Positions 51,553 to 59,815 of a DNA stretch of 59,822 nt are shown here, in pieces. The notes beneath the pieces were generated by a model. The model ran no database searches, had not been told where the DNA came from, and worked only from the letters and a program-made list of their open reading frames with translations. Location: the NCBI GenBank assembly GCA_963714325.1, contig CAVQOB010000031.1, forward strand, positions 1 to 59,822, written 5' to 3'. The position numbers and the translations under genes were made by a program. The DNA is from CAVQOB01 sp963714325 (GTDB lineage: Bacteria; Pseudomonadota; Alphaproteobacteria; Rhizobiales; Hyphomicrobiaceae). Position 1 is the stretch's first letter, and each line of letters opens with the position of its first letter.

Positions 51553-52758
51553 CTAAAGTCCGAACCCGGGCTCGAACGACACGCGGGCAAGCACCTTAGT
51601 CGCGTAGTCCTTGCCGCCCTTGGTGTATTCGACCAGGATTCCGGTCTTGTTGCCATCGCGGCACTGCGGCGTGGTTTCGGCGCAGAACGAGATCGGACCG
51701 GCGCCGAGCCCTTTGAAGTCCTTGATACCGGCGAGCGCATCGCGGATGGCAACACGATCGGCCTTCAGCGTCGCGTCGGAGCCGCCGATTTTGGCATTCT
51801 TGAGCGCGGCTTTGACGATCTGCGCCGTATCATAGGCCTGACTGAAGTCATGGTCGGGGCAGCGGACCTTGTATTTTTCGTTTGTCAGCTTGACGAAGGC
51901 CTGCGCCTCGGGACGCTCGTCGTTGCAGTTGAAGGCCGCCGCATAGATCAGTCCGACGACGGCATCGCCGGCGAGTTCAGGGACCGGCCCGTTCGATGCA
52001 GCGGAGGCGGCGACGCGCCGCACCTTCGCCGGCAGCCCGACTTCCAGCGCCTGTTGGCTGATGCGCGCGATCGCATCGATCTGGCCGCCGATAGCGAGCA
52101 CATCGACGCCGAGCGACTTGATTTTGAGCAGCGCCGGACGGAAGTCGAGATCGGTTTCCTGTCCCTGCGACTCGAACGCCGGATCGACCTGATAGGTCTT
52201 CTTCATGTACTCTTTGTAGTCTTTCACAAAGCTCAGTGCCGCGCCGTCGTTGGTATAGAGATAGGCGACTTTTTTGCCGGCATTTTCGGCGAGATATTTG
52301 GCGTGCACGGCGGCATAGAAGCGCTCCGAGACTGAGGTGCGGAACACCCAGGCGCTGCCCTTCTTGGTGATCGACGAGTTGGTTGAATGCGGAATGATCT
52401 GCGGGATCTCTTCCTTGGCGGTCACGTCGACCATCGGGATCGAGACCGACGAACAGGTTGACCCGATGACCAAGTGGACTTTGTTCTCAAGAATGAGACG
52501 GTTGACGTTGGCGATCCCCTTGTCGGGCTTGCACTCGTCGTCAAGCAGCGTGACCTGGATTTTCTTGCCGTTGATTTCAACTCCGTCGAGTTCGTCCTTG
52601 GTCATCTGTCCGTACTTGAGGCCGTTCTCAACGATCATCCGCAGCGAGACGCCGATGCGGATCACGTTGTCTTGTGCTTGCGCTGCGCCGGATGCGCCAA
52701 CAGCAAGCATCGCCGTAGTCGCGACTGCAATGGCGGATGTGAGCTTATAAGACTTCAT
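51553..52758 (-). CDS. livJ: Liv-type ABC transporter substrate-binding protein
   Basis: Periplasmic family-5/LivJ-type binding protein, 401 residues. The ATG at 52758 follows GGAGGAGAAC, an excellent ribosome site, and gives a Sec signal peptide (MKSYKLTSAIAVATTAMLAVGASGAAQAQ). The mature part starts DNVIRIGVSLR and has VIGSTCSSVSIPMVDVTAKEEIPQI, the ligand-lobe Ser/Thr region of the family. Six Cys are visible, more than in typical LivJ. It is the first gene of the leftward operon and is divergent from a LacI-family regulator. Confidence 0.92.
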   Translation of the reverse strand: MKSYKLTSAIAVATTAMLAVGASGAAQAQDNVIRIGVSLRMIVENGLKYGQMTKDELDGVEINGKKIQVTLLDDECKPDKGIANVNRLILENKVHLVIGSTCSSVSIPMVDVTAKEEIPQIIPHSTNSSITKKGSAWVFRTSVSERFYAAVHAKYLAENAGKKVAYLYTNDGAALSFVKDYKEYMKKTYQVDPAFESQGQETDLDFRPALLKIKSLGVDVLAIGGQIDAIARISQQALEVGLPAKVRRVAASAASNGPVPELAGDAVVGLIYAAAFNCNDERPEAQAFVKLTNEKYKVRCPDHDFSQAYDTAQIVKAALKNAKIGGSDATLKADRVAIRDALAGIKDFKGLGAGPISFCAETTPQCRDGNKTGILVEYTKGGKDYATKVLARVSFEPGFGL

Positions 52759-52931
52759 GGGTAGTTCTCCTCCCTGATCACGTGCCTCGCCGAGCGTACA
52801 ATTGGCGTGCACCTCAATGCCTTTTTTTATTGTTGTCGCAGGGCGATCGCGGCGCTGTCAATCATTTTCACATCAAACCGTCGAAGGCATTGAGTTGTTT
52901 CCTGATCGATCGTGCGATACTAAATCACGCA

Positions 52932-52954
52932 AGAAACATCAAAATGATGTTTCT
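52932..52954. promoter_or_regulatory. Probable operator of the LacI-family regulator
   Basis: AGAAACATCA at 52932-52941 and its exact reverse complement TGATGTTTCT at 52945-52954, separated by AAA, make a 23-base palindrome. It lies 39 bases before the regulator start and 174 bases before the divergent binding-protein gene, so one site could control both directions. Confidence 0.7.
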
Positions 52955-52993
52955 GAACCGCAGCATGGCACAAGAGGAGCCCCAGAGGAGCCC

Positions 52994-53995
52994 ATGTCAA
53001 CAGAACGCAGACCCAGGGTCGCCGATGTTGCCGCTCGGGCGGGCGTGAGTACGGCGACGGTTGATCGCGTCCTGAACGGGCGCGGCGGCGTCGCGCCCTA
53101 TACGGTTGCGCGGGTGGAAGATGCCTTGCGAAACATTGCAATGATTGGCGGCCCGACGCCGGTCGAGGACATCCTTCCCTGCCAAGTATTGTTGGCCGGC
53201 GACGGCAGCGCCTTCGTACGTTCGCTCAGCGCGGCACTGCAATCGGCATTTGCTGAATCTGGTGGCTCGACCGAGGTGAAATACGTCGACCGGCTCGATG
53301 AGATCGGACTGGCAGCCGGCATCTCTGCAAGCGTCGCCCATGGCTGCCGATCCCTCGTGATCCAGGCGGTCGACACGGCGGCGATCCGAAAGGCGATCGA
53401 CGATGCAACGATAGCCGGCGTGGCTGTGGTCACGGTTACGACGGACGTCCCAAATTCGCGCCGGCATGCCTATGTCGGCCTCGACAATCGCGCCGCCGGC
53501 CGCACCGCTGGATTGCTGATGGGACGATTCTGCCGGGATCCCGGCAAGCTCGCTATTGTTTGGGGTGGGCAATTATACCGCTCGCATGAGGAGCGAGAAA
53601 GCGGGTTCCGTAGCGTGCTTCGCGCCGACCGGCCAGATTTGCAATGCCTCGAAGTAATCACGGGAAACTATACGCCGGCCCAAGCGCGCCGGCTCACAGC
53701 GGATGCCATCGCATCCCATTCGAACCTGGTCGGAATATATTGCATCGGTGGCGGCATCAGCGGCGTTGCGGAAGCCGTTGAAACCTCCGGGCGACCGACA
53801 AAGCCAGTGTTGATCGGGCATAACTGCAATGCAGACACGCAGCCATACCTGCACTCAGGCGCCATCGCCGCCTTGATCCATCAGAATGTCGAACGCTTGG
53901 CCGCCGACGTCCTGGCCGCATTGCTGGATCGCGGCGCGACCACCCAACACACGGCCATTCGCACGGAGATCATCACGCGGGAAAATCTCGTGTGA
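52994..53995 (+). CDS. LacI-family transcriptional regulator
   Basis: 333 residues. The helix-turn-helix and hinge are RPRVADVAARAGVSTATVDRVLNGRGGVAPYTVARVEDAL at about 6-45. The variant VDRVLNGR, in place of the usual VSRVLNG, groups it with LacI-like regulators whose effector domain is a type 1 periplasmic-binding fold for sugars (VTVTTDVPNSRRHAYVGLDNRAAGRTAGLLMGRF). The ATG at 52994 follows AGAGGAG; the open frame extends 64 codons upstream without protein character. It sits between the divergent Liv operon and the catabolic genes, and the 23-base palindrome before it is the likely operator. Confidence 0.92.
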   Translation: MSTERRPRVADVAARAGVSTATVDRVLNGRGGVAPYTVARVEDALRNIAMIGGPTPVEDILPCQVLLAGDGSAFVRSLSAALQSAFAESGGSTEVKYVDRLDEIGLAAGISASVAHGCRSLVIQAVDTAAIRKAIDDATIAGVAVVTVTTDVPNSRRHAYVGLDNRAAGRTAGLLMGRFCRDPGKLAIVWGGQLYRSHEERESGFRSVLRADRPDLQCLEVITGNYTPAQARRLTADAIASHSNLVGIYCIGGGISGVAEAVETSGRPTKPVLIGHNCNADTQPYLHSGAIAALIHQNVERLAADVLAALLDRGATTQHTAIRTEIITRENLV

Positions 53996-54101
53996 GGTCC
54001 TTCGCGCCACGGATGCATGAAGTATCGCCGACCTGGCACAAGTCATCGGTGCGACCATCCATGATGTCTCTGCCGACTTAAGCCTGGAACCGGAGAGTGA
54101 G

Positions 54102-55337
54102 ATGAAAGCGATAGCATCGAAGAATATCAAGTTCGTCGCGCACTCTGACTTCGGAGGCAAATCGGATGGCGTGCAAGTCATGGTCCAGCGCGGCCATGCC
54201 TACATCGGACACGGATTCTCAAACGGCATCAGCACATTGGACGTGCGCGATCCCAAAAATCCCAAACTCGTTGACTTCATCGACTGTCCAGCCGGCACTC
54301 GCGCCTTCCACCTGCAGGCGCATGACGATCTGCTGCTCACCGTCAACGCGCCGAGTGTCTGGAATATGAAGGAGTTTGCCGATGGCACGGCATACTTCAA
54401 CATGTCGCCAGCCGATAAGCTCAAGGGTCAGCTGAGCCGCTTCACCCCCGGCTTACGTGTCTATGACATTTCCAAACCCGCCAAGCCCGTCGAAATCGGA
54501 TTTATGCCGATCAATGGCCTGGGACCGCAACGCATCTGCTACACCGGCGGCCGGTACGCCTATGTGTCGATCCATTTTGCAGATTACAGCGACCACATTT
54601 TCTCCGTCGTCGACTTGATCGATCCGCGCAGGCCTGAAGTTGTTGGCAAATGTTGGATTCCCGGCATGTGGGCCGCTGGCGGCGAAACGCCGACATGGAA
54701 GGCCGGTCGCCGCTATGCCATGCATCATTGCGTGGTGGCAAACCACCTCGCTTACACGGCGTGGCGCGATGGCGGCATGACAGTGATCGATATTTCCGAT
54801 CCGACCAAACCGAAATTGCTCGTCCACTGCCACACCGAACCACCATTCGGACCCGGCACGCATTCGCCGCTTCCCATTCCAAGCCGCAATCTCCTGGTGC
54901 TCGGCGATGAGCCGACGTTCGACAACTGCAAGGAGGGACAACGCCACATCTGGCTCTACGACATCCGTGATCCCACTAAACCCGTATTCATCTCAAAATT
55001 TCCGCAACCGGTAGAAGCCGATTACTGCGGAAAGGGCGGCGCCTATGGCCCGCATAATCTGCATGAAATGCGGCCAGGCTCATTTCAGAGTTCAAGGCTG
55101 ATCTTTGCCACGTACTATAACGCCGGCGTGCGCGTCTATGACATTGAGGATCAGTTCAACCCCAGGGAAGTCGGATATTGGGTGCCGCCCAACCCTAGCC
55201 GCATGATGGACCCGCGCCCGAACAAGGCCCGGGTCGCCCAATCCAATGACTGTTATGTCGATCAACACGGACTAATGTATCTCACAGACCAGAATGCAGG
55301 TCTGTATATTCTGCAGTATGAGGGGCAGCTTGTATGA
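54102..55337 (+). CDS. LVIVD-repeat beta-propeller protein
   Basis: 411 residues with repeated blade motifs of the LVIVD type: ISTLDVRDPKNPKLVDFIDCP, LRVYDISKPAKPVEIGFMP, FSVVDLIDPRRPEVVGKCW, MTVIDISDPTKPKLLVHCH, IWLYDIRDPTKPVFISKFP and VRVYDIEDQFNPREVGYW, six or seven blades in all. No signal peptide is visible, unlike many secreted LVIVD proteins, so it should be cytosolic. Conserved His and Cys residues (RAFHLQAH, RYAMHHCVV, DYCGKGGAYGPHNLHE) lie between blades and look like metal or active-site positions, suggesting an enzyme. The activity is unknown. It follows the LacI regulator by 107 bases. Confidence 0.85.
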   Translation: MKAIASKNIKFVAHSDFGGKSDGVQVMVQRGHAYIGHGFSNGISTLDVRDPKNPKLVDFIDCPAGTRAFHLQAHDDLLLTVNAPSVWNMKEFADGTAYFNMSPADKLKGQLSRFTPGLRVYDISKPAKPVEIGFMPINGLGPQRICYTGGRYAYVSIHFADYSDHIFSVVDLIDPRRPEVVGKCWIPGMWAAGGETPTWKAGRRYAMHHCVVANHLAYTAWRDGGMTVIDISDPTKPKLLVHCHTEPPFGPGTHSPLPIPSRNLLVLGDEPTFDNCKEGQRHIWLYDIRDPTKPVFISKFPQPVEADYCGKGGAYGPHNLHEMRPGSFQSSRLIFATYYNAGVRVYDIEDQFNPREVGYWVPPNPSRMMDPRPNKARVAQSNDCYVDQHGLMYLTDQNAGLYILQYEGQLV

Positions 55338-55486
55338 CAGGATCGCTGCATGCACTGGGCGGAAAGTGACGAGACAGGTGCGGCGTGGCAACCTCGCCAG
55401 GTAACAACTCAAGGACTTCGATCGTACGAACAATTTTGGCACCTGAGCCTACTCGCGCATGAGCCCGCCCCAAAAGAGCGTCGACA

Positions 55487-56227
55487 ATGTCCAGCACGAT
55501 CACGCCTATACTTCGAAAAGTGTTTGCGCCAAACGGGACGCTGCGAGCATCGATCAACCTGGGAATCCCAGTCCTGGCTGGAACCGACAAGGACACCGGC
55601 CGCGCCAAGGGTGTGTCCGTCGACTTGGCGACCGCGCTCGGGCTGCGCCCGGGCTTGTCCATCGAACTTTTGCCATTCAACACGGCGCAAAGATCAGTCG
55701 AGGCCGTAACGAGGGAGCAGGCTGACATCGGTTTTTTTGCCATCGACCCAGTGCGCGGCGCCGCGATCCACTTCACCCCGCCTTACCTGCTGATTGAAGG
55801 ATGCTATCTGGTCCGCGAATCCTCGCATTTTCAGAGCAACGATGAGGTCGATGCTCAGGGGCATCGCATTGCCGTTGGCAAAGGTAGCGCCTACGACCTG
55901 TATCACAGCCAGGAGCTCAAGCGCGCGACCATCGTGCACGCACCGTCGTCCGCGGCAGTCGTCGATATTTTCAGCGAGCAGCGCCTCGACGTTGCTGCCG
56001 GCGTCAAACAGCAGCTGGAAGCAGACGCGCGTCACGTCGGCTGCGTTCGCCTGTTGCCCGGACGGTTCGTGGTGATCCGTCAAGCCATGGGCCGGCCAAA
56101 GGCTCGCGGTAGAGACGCGGCGGAGTTTCTCAGCGCGTTCGTCGAAGACATGAAGGCGGCTGGGTTTGTCGCCGAGGCGCTCAAGCGGCACAACATTGGG
56201 GGCGCATCCATCGCGCCGAAAGGGTGA
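55487..56227 (+). CDS. Family-3 solute-binding-fold protein without signal peptide
   Basis: 246 residues matching the SBP_bac_3 (amino-acid binding) fold: GTLRASINLGIPVLAGTDKDTGRAKGVSVDLATALG near 17-52, VTREQADIGFFAIDPVRGAAIHFTPPYLLIEGCYLV near 73-108, and IAVGKGSAYDLYHSQEL near 127-143. The expected signal peptide is absent; MSSTITPILRKVFAPNG leads straight into the first strand. A cytosolic binding-fold protein could act as a sensor or an enzyme; the fold is known from thiamine-related enzymes. It lies 149 bases after the LVIVD gene and overlaps the leader of the isomerase gene. Confidence 0.8.
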   Translation: MSSTITPILRKVFAPNGTLRASINLGIPVLAGTDKDTGRAKGVSVDLATALGLRPGLSIELLPFNTAQRSVEAVTREQADIGFFAIDPVRGAAIHFTPPYLLIEGCYLVRESSHFQSNDEVDAQGHRIAVGKGSAYDLYHSQELKRATIVHAPSSAAVVDIFSEQRLDVAAGVKQQLEADARHVGCVRLLPGRFVVIRQAMGRPKARGRDAAEFLSAFVEDMKAAGFVAEALKRHNIGGASIAPKG

Positions 56228-56286
56228 TCCGTTGGCGCGCAGCTCATTCAGGCCCTTTGTATTGCATGAAAGGACATGTGCCGACC

Positions 56287-57093
56287 ATGAAACACGACTA
56301 TTCGATTGCACACCTGACCGCGCTGTCGCTCGATCCTGTGCGCATGATCGAAGTTGCGGCACGCCATGGCTATCGCCATGTCGGACTGCGGTTCAACAAC
56401 ACGCTACCGACAGATCCTATTTGGCCGCTGCTGACGGACAAAGACCTTGTGCGCAGAAGCAAGACGATGCTGGCTGCGACTGGGCTCACCGTTCTGGATG
56501 TCGAGCACGCGCGCCTTGGTCCAGCAACAGAACCGGAAACGATGCGCGACGTATTGGAGTGTGGGGCCGAACTTGGTGCGCGTTTTGTCATCACGCATTT
56601 CCCCGACTCCAATCGGGCCCGCGTGATCGACCGTTTTGGTCGCTTGTGCGCTATGGCGAAGCCGCTCGGCCTGACCATGGCAATTGAATTCCTTCCCTGG
56701 ACGGAAACTGCCAATCTCGCCGACGCAGCAGACATTGTGCGCGCCGTCAACACTGACAACGGTTGCATCCTCGTCGACACCCTGCATTTCCATCGATCGA
56801 AATCAACGATTGAAGAGTTGGCTGCAATGCCGCGCCAGTGGTTTCGCTACGTGCACATCGCCGACGCTCCGCCTGGCATCCCCTCCACAACGGAGGGCTT
56901 CACGCATACCGCGCGGCGTGAGAGGCTGTTTCCGGGTGAAGGTGCAATCGATTTTGTTGCGATCCTCGGCGCCCTACCGCCTGGCTTGCCGCTCGCCCTT
57001 GAAATCCCGCACGAGCAGCGCACAGCCGCGTGGGGAGATGAAGACTACGTCGGTCGCGCCATCCGCGCGGCTCAGGCACACCTCGACGCATAG
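56287..57093 (+). CDS. Sugar phosphate isomerase/epimerase-like TIM barrel
   Basis: 268 residues of the xylose isomerase-like TIM-barrel superfamily (AP_endonuc_2), including sugar epimerases and inosose or 3-dehydroshikimate dehydratases. Metal-ligand candidates are Glu in AIEFLPWTETANL near 138, Asp and His in ILVDTLHFHRSKST near 171, His in YVHIADAPP near 200, and Glu in ALEIPHEQR near 247. The ATG at 56287 is taken because MKHDYSIAHLTALSLDP begins the first strand; upstream in-frame starts add an Arg-rich leader. In this cluster it may isomerise or dehydrate the imported substrate. Confidence 0.85.
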   Translation: MKHDYSIAHLTALSLDPVRMIEVAARHGYRHVGLRFNNTLPTDPIWPLLTDKDLVRRSKTMLAATGLTVLDVEHARLGPATEPETMRDVLECGAELGARFVITHFPDSNRARVIDRFGRLCAMAKPLGLTMAIEFLPWTETANLADAADIVRAVNTDNGCILVDTLHFHRSKSTIEELAAMPRQWFRYVHIADAPPGIPSTTEGFTHTARRERLFPGEGAIDFVAILGALPPGLPLALEIPHEQRTAAWGDEDYVGRAIRAAQAHLDA

Positions 57094-57105
57094 GAACCCA
57101 AGCTG

Positions 57106-57846
57106 ATGAAACGCCCCATCGATACGCCGATTGGCTTTACCGCGTTCTACGCACTTTGGATCGGCGTTGAAAACGAGATCGCGGAAGAGTTCCAGCTGGC
57201 CCACGCGCGAGATCATTTGGCCGATCACATGAGCTATCTTGGTCCCGGTGGAATTCTCTGGGCGCGACGACATACCGGTGGCATTGGCACATTGCCGCCA
57301 AACTTCGCTTTCTATGGCATGGCCGATCTTTTGCGGCTGACCGATCCGGCCTTCGCCAGCGCCCGCATCCCCATGTCGGATTGGTTCCGCAATGAGGTGC
57401 GGCCAAGATTTCGTGATCGCATACCGCATCATTGCGATGTGCTGGCATCAAGCGGGGCCGGGATCGGCGGCGCGGTCGCAACCCTTATTTTTGAGTTTGG
57501 CGCGAATGCGACGACGGCCACCGCATTGACCGCTGAGTTGACCAAGCTCGCAGCTATCACCGCAGCGCATATCGGCCGAGTCAACTGGAACGTGCCGTCA
57601 GCCGTCGGCCAGCCATTGCTGGCACCGACCAGCGATGCGCCGCTCGGCGTGCTCGTGATCGAGGGCTTTGACCGACACCGTTTGGCTGCCGCCGTCGACG
57701 GCATTGCCGCGTTGATGATCGCTCGCAAACTCGCAGCACGCATCACTGGCTGGGCACACTATGCGCTCAGCTATCAACTGGCCTACGCTGATCTTGCAAC
57801 CCATGTGAAATTTGCCCGCGCCATCAGCACGACAACAACGCCGTGA
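57106..57846 (+). CDS. Unknown protein, possible dimeric alpha-beta barrel
   Basis: 246 residues, not recognised. FYALWIGVENEIAEEFQLAHARDHLADHMSYLGPGGILWARRH near 14-56 followed by FAFYGMADLLRLTDPAFASARI near 68-89 resembles the pattern of EthD-like ferredoxin-fold proteins (polar helix, then a G-(F/I)-L-x-A-R-R strand, then an aromatic strand), and a second looser copy may occupy the C-terminal half (VLVIEGFDRHRLAAAV near 184). It starts 12 bases after the isomerase-like gene, so it belongs to the same transcript and pathway. Function is unknown. Confidence 0.75.
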   Translation: MKRPIDTPIGFTAFYALWIGVENEIAEEFQLAHARDHLADHMSYLGPGGILWARRHTGGIGTLPPNFAFYGMADLLRLTDPAFASARIPMSDWFRNEVRPRFRDRIPHHCDVLASSGAGIGGAVATLIFEFGANATTATALTAELTKLAAITAAHIGRVNWNVPSAVGQPLLAPTSDAPLGVLVIEGFDRHRLAAAVDGIAALMIARKLAARITGWAHYALSYQLAYADLATHVKFARAISTTTTP

Positions 57847-57895
57847 TCATCGAAAGCGATCGGACCGCTGCTATCTTTGGTGATCTATAGCGCGA

Positions 57896-59128
57896 TTAAG
57901 ATCGCGCCAGTGCCGTAGCCAATGTAGGCTTGGCGCCGCCATTGAGCGCACCGTTTGAATGCGGATCGTCGCCAAGCCGTGCGACGATGCAATCGCGATT
58001 GATCTCTCGGACGTTACAGCAGCCCAAATGCGCCATCACCCGATCGATCTCATCACGGAAGATGTTGATCGCACGCGTCGCGCCCGCTTCACCACCGATG
58101 GCCGTGCCGTAGAGTGTCGGTCGTCCGATCATGACAGCCTTGGCGCCGAGCGCCAGGGCCTTGACCACGTCGCTACCACGACGCACACCGCCGTCCATGA
58201 TCACCGTCAGCCGTTTGCCGGCCGCGTCACTGATCTGGGGCAAAACATCGATCGGGGCCGAGAGGCTGTCGAAATTGCGTCCACCATGGTTGGACACGAC
58301 GACGGCATCGGCACCACAGTCCGCCGCCAGCGCGGCATCGCGCGGATGCATGACGCCTTTGACGATCAGCGTGCGCTTCCAGATCTTGCGCAGTACGCGC
58401 AGATCGTCCCAGGTCAAGCTATCGTTGCGGAGCATCGCCCTACCAACCGGCGCCGCGGTGATCTTGGCTTTCAGTTCGTCCGGGAAATTCTCGTAGCGGG
58501 GCATGCCGCTGCCGAGCATGTAACGCCCGAGCACGCTCACCATCCAGCGCGGATGCCGCAGCACGTCGAGAATGTTGTTGCGCGTGTAGGTGAAGGGAAT
58601 TGTGAAGCCGTTGCGCAGGTTGTATTCGCGGTTGCCGGCCACCACGCCATCGATCGTCACCACAAGGGCTTCGAATCCCGTGCGTTGCGCGCGCTCCACG
58701 AGTTGGTGAGACAGTGACCGGTCCGGCCACATGTACAGCTGAAACCACAGCCGACCGCCGGCTTGCTCCGCAACCGTCTCCATCGCCGTCATGGAGCCGG
58801 TTGCCATGGTGAAGGGAATGCCGGCGGCGGCAGCGGCGCGCGCGAGTTCAAGTTCGCCTTGAAACCACATCAACCCGGCAACACCGGTCGGTGCGATAAT
58901 GATCGGCATCTTGCGCGCCTCGCCGAACAGATCGATCACCTGCCCGCGCTTGGAAACGTCGACAAGCGGGCACGGGTTGAGTTTGATGCGCTCGAACGCG
59001 GCCCGGTTGTTGCGCAACGCGACCTCATCCTCGCAACCGCGATCGACAAACTCAAACACGCCCTTCGGCAAAATCCTTTGCGCCTTCGCGCGCATTTCAT
59101 CGATGTTGTAGACGCCTAGGCTCGACAT
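57896..59128 (-). CDS. FMN-dependent 2-hydroxy-acid dehydrogenase/oxidase
   Basis: TIM-barrel flavoenzyme of the lactate/mandelate/glycolate oxidase family; it oxidises an L-2-hydroxy acid to the 2-keto acid. VYNIDEMRAKAQRILPKGVFEFVDRGCEDE opens the protein; IIIAPTGVAGLMWFQGELELARAAAAAGIPFTMATGS binds FMN; WFQLYMW has the active Tyr near 135; SNHGGRNFD near 279 gives the catalytic His and substrate Arg; MDGGVRRGSDVVKALALGAKAVMIGRPTLYG is the phosphate site. The ATG at 59128 follows AAGGAGC and gives 410 residues. It converges on the unknown gene at 57106-57846, closing the catabolic cluster. Confidence 0.92.
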   Translation of the reverse strand: MSSLGVYNIDEMRAKAQRILPKGVFEFVDRGCEDEVALRNNRAAFERIKLNPCPLVDVSKRGQVIDLFGEARKMPIIIAPTGVAGLMWFQGELELARAAAAAGIPFTMATGSMTAMETVAEQAGGRLWFQLYMWPDRSLSHQLVERAQRTGFEALVVTIDGVVAGNREYNLRNGFTIPFTYTRNNILDVLRHPRWMVSVLGRYMLGSGMPRYENFPDELKAKITAAPVGRAMLRNDSLTWDDLRVLRKIWKRTLIVKGVMHPRDAALAADCGADAVVVSNHGGRNFDSLSAPIDVLPQISDAAGKRLTVIMDGGVRRGSDVVKALALGAKAVMIGRPTLYGTAIGGEAGATRAINIFRDEIDRVMAHLGCCNVREINRDCIVARLGDDPHSNGALNGGAKPTLATALARS

Positions 59129-59272
59129 GGCTGAGTGCTCCTTGCCTCTGTGTAATCCTCCTCGCACAACGCGAGAGCCATGGCCACGTGCCGCCCTTTC
59201 TGATCCATTCATCAGGACATGCAGCTTGGTTGTCGATGGCCTACCGTCATCGATGGCCTCCCATAAGCCATG

Positions 59273-59491
59273 TCAGTCGATGTAGCCGATGTCCGTGTAG
59301 CCGGCTACGCAGATCGTGCCAAACATCCACTTGAACGAGACAACCGTCGGCCTGCTCGCCGCCCTCGCGCCGACAATGAACAGCACCTTGTCGGCCACCG
59401 GGGTGTCGGAGTGGGTATTCTCAAGCCTCAGCGCGGATAGCGTGCCAAGTGTCTGACCGTCATGGGCGATATACCCCTTGCGAAGCACCAT
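59273..59491 (-). CDS. Unidentified open frame, downstream part
   Basis: 72 codons starting with an ATG directly after the TGA that ends the frame at 59492-59815, and in the same frame. MVLRKGYIAHDGQTLGTLSALRLENTHSDTPVADKVLFIVG looks protein-like but matches no family I know. Together with the upstream frame it could be one gene broken by a TGA, or two adjacent small genes. Confidence 0.35.
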   Translation of the reverse strand: MVLRKGYIAHDGQTLGTLSALRLENTHSDTPVADKVLFIVGARAASRPTVVSFKWMFGTICVAGYTDIGYID

Positions 59492-59815
59492 TCAAGCGCA
59501 GTGCATGGAAGCGGACTGGGTGAGGTCGACAATGATGCGGCTATTGGGCACGGAAGGAAGGACAGCTTTAAGACCGAAGGCGGTGAAACGGGCAACGATG
59601 ACATCGCCGAGGATATGCGACGATATTATGCCAGTCTCAAACTCGCCGAAGACGAAGCTGCATTTTGCATCGCCGATAGCGACAACCACGTCTTCACGCA
59701 AGAAATAGACGTACCTGATCAGGCCGGATTGCCTTTCACCACGGCGGCGCCATTGCGCAAGCGCTGCGTCTCGTGCTTCGCTGTCCGTCCCGCGCTGACG
59801 CCACAAGACCAGCAC
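59492..59815 (-). CDS. Unidentified open frame, upstream part, open at window edge
   Basis: 107 codons from a GTG at 59815, but the frame is open to the window end, so the true start may lie outside. YVYFLREDVVVAIGDAKCSFVFGEFETGIISSHILGDVIVARF is protein-like with alternating strands. It ends in a TGA followed at once by ATG in the same frame. Function unknown. Confidence 0.35.
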   Translation of the reverse strand: MLVLWRQRGTDSEARDAALAQWRRRGERQSGLIRYVYFLREDVVVAIGDAKCSFVFGEFETGIISSHILGDVIVARFTAFGLKAVLPSVPNSRIIVDLTQSASMHCA

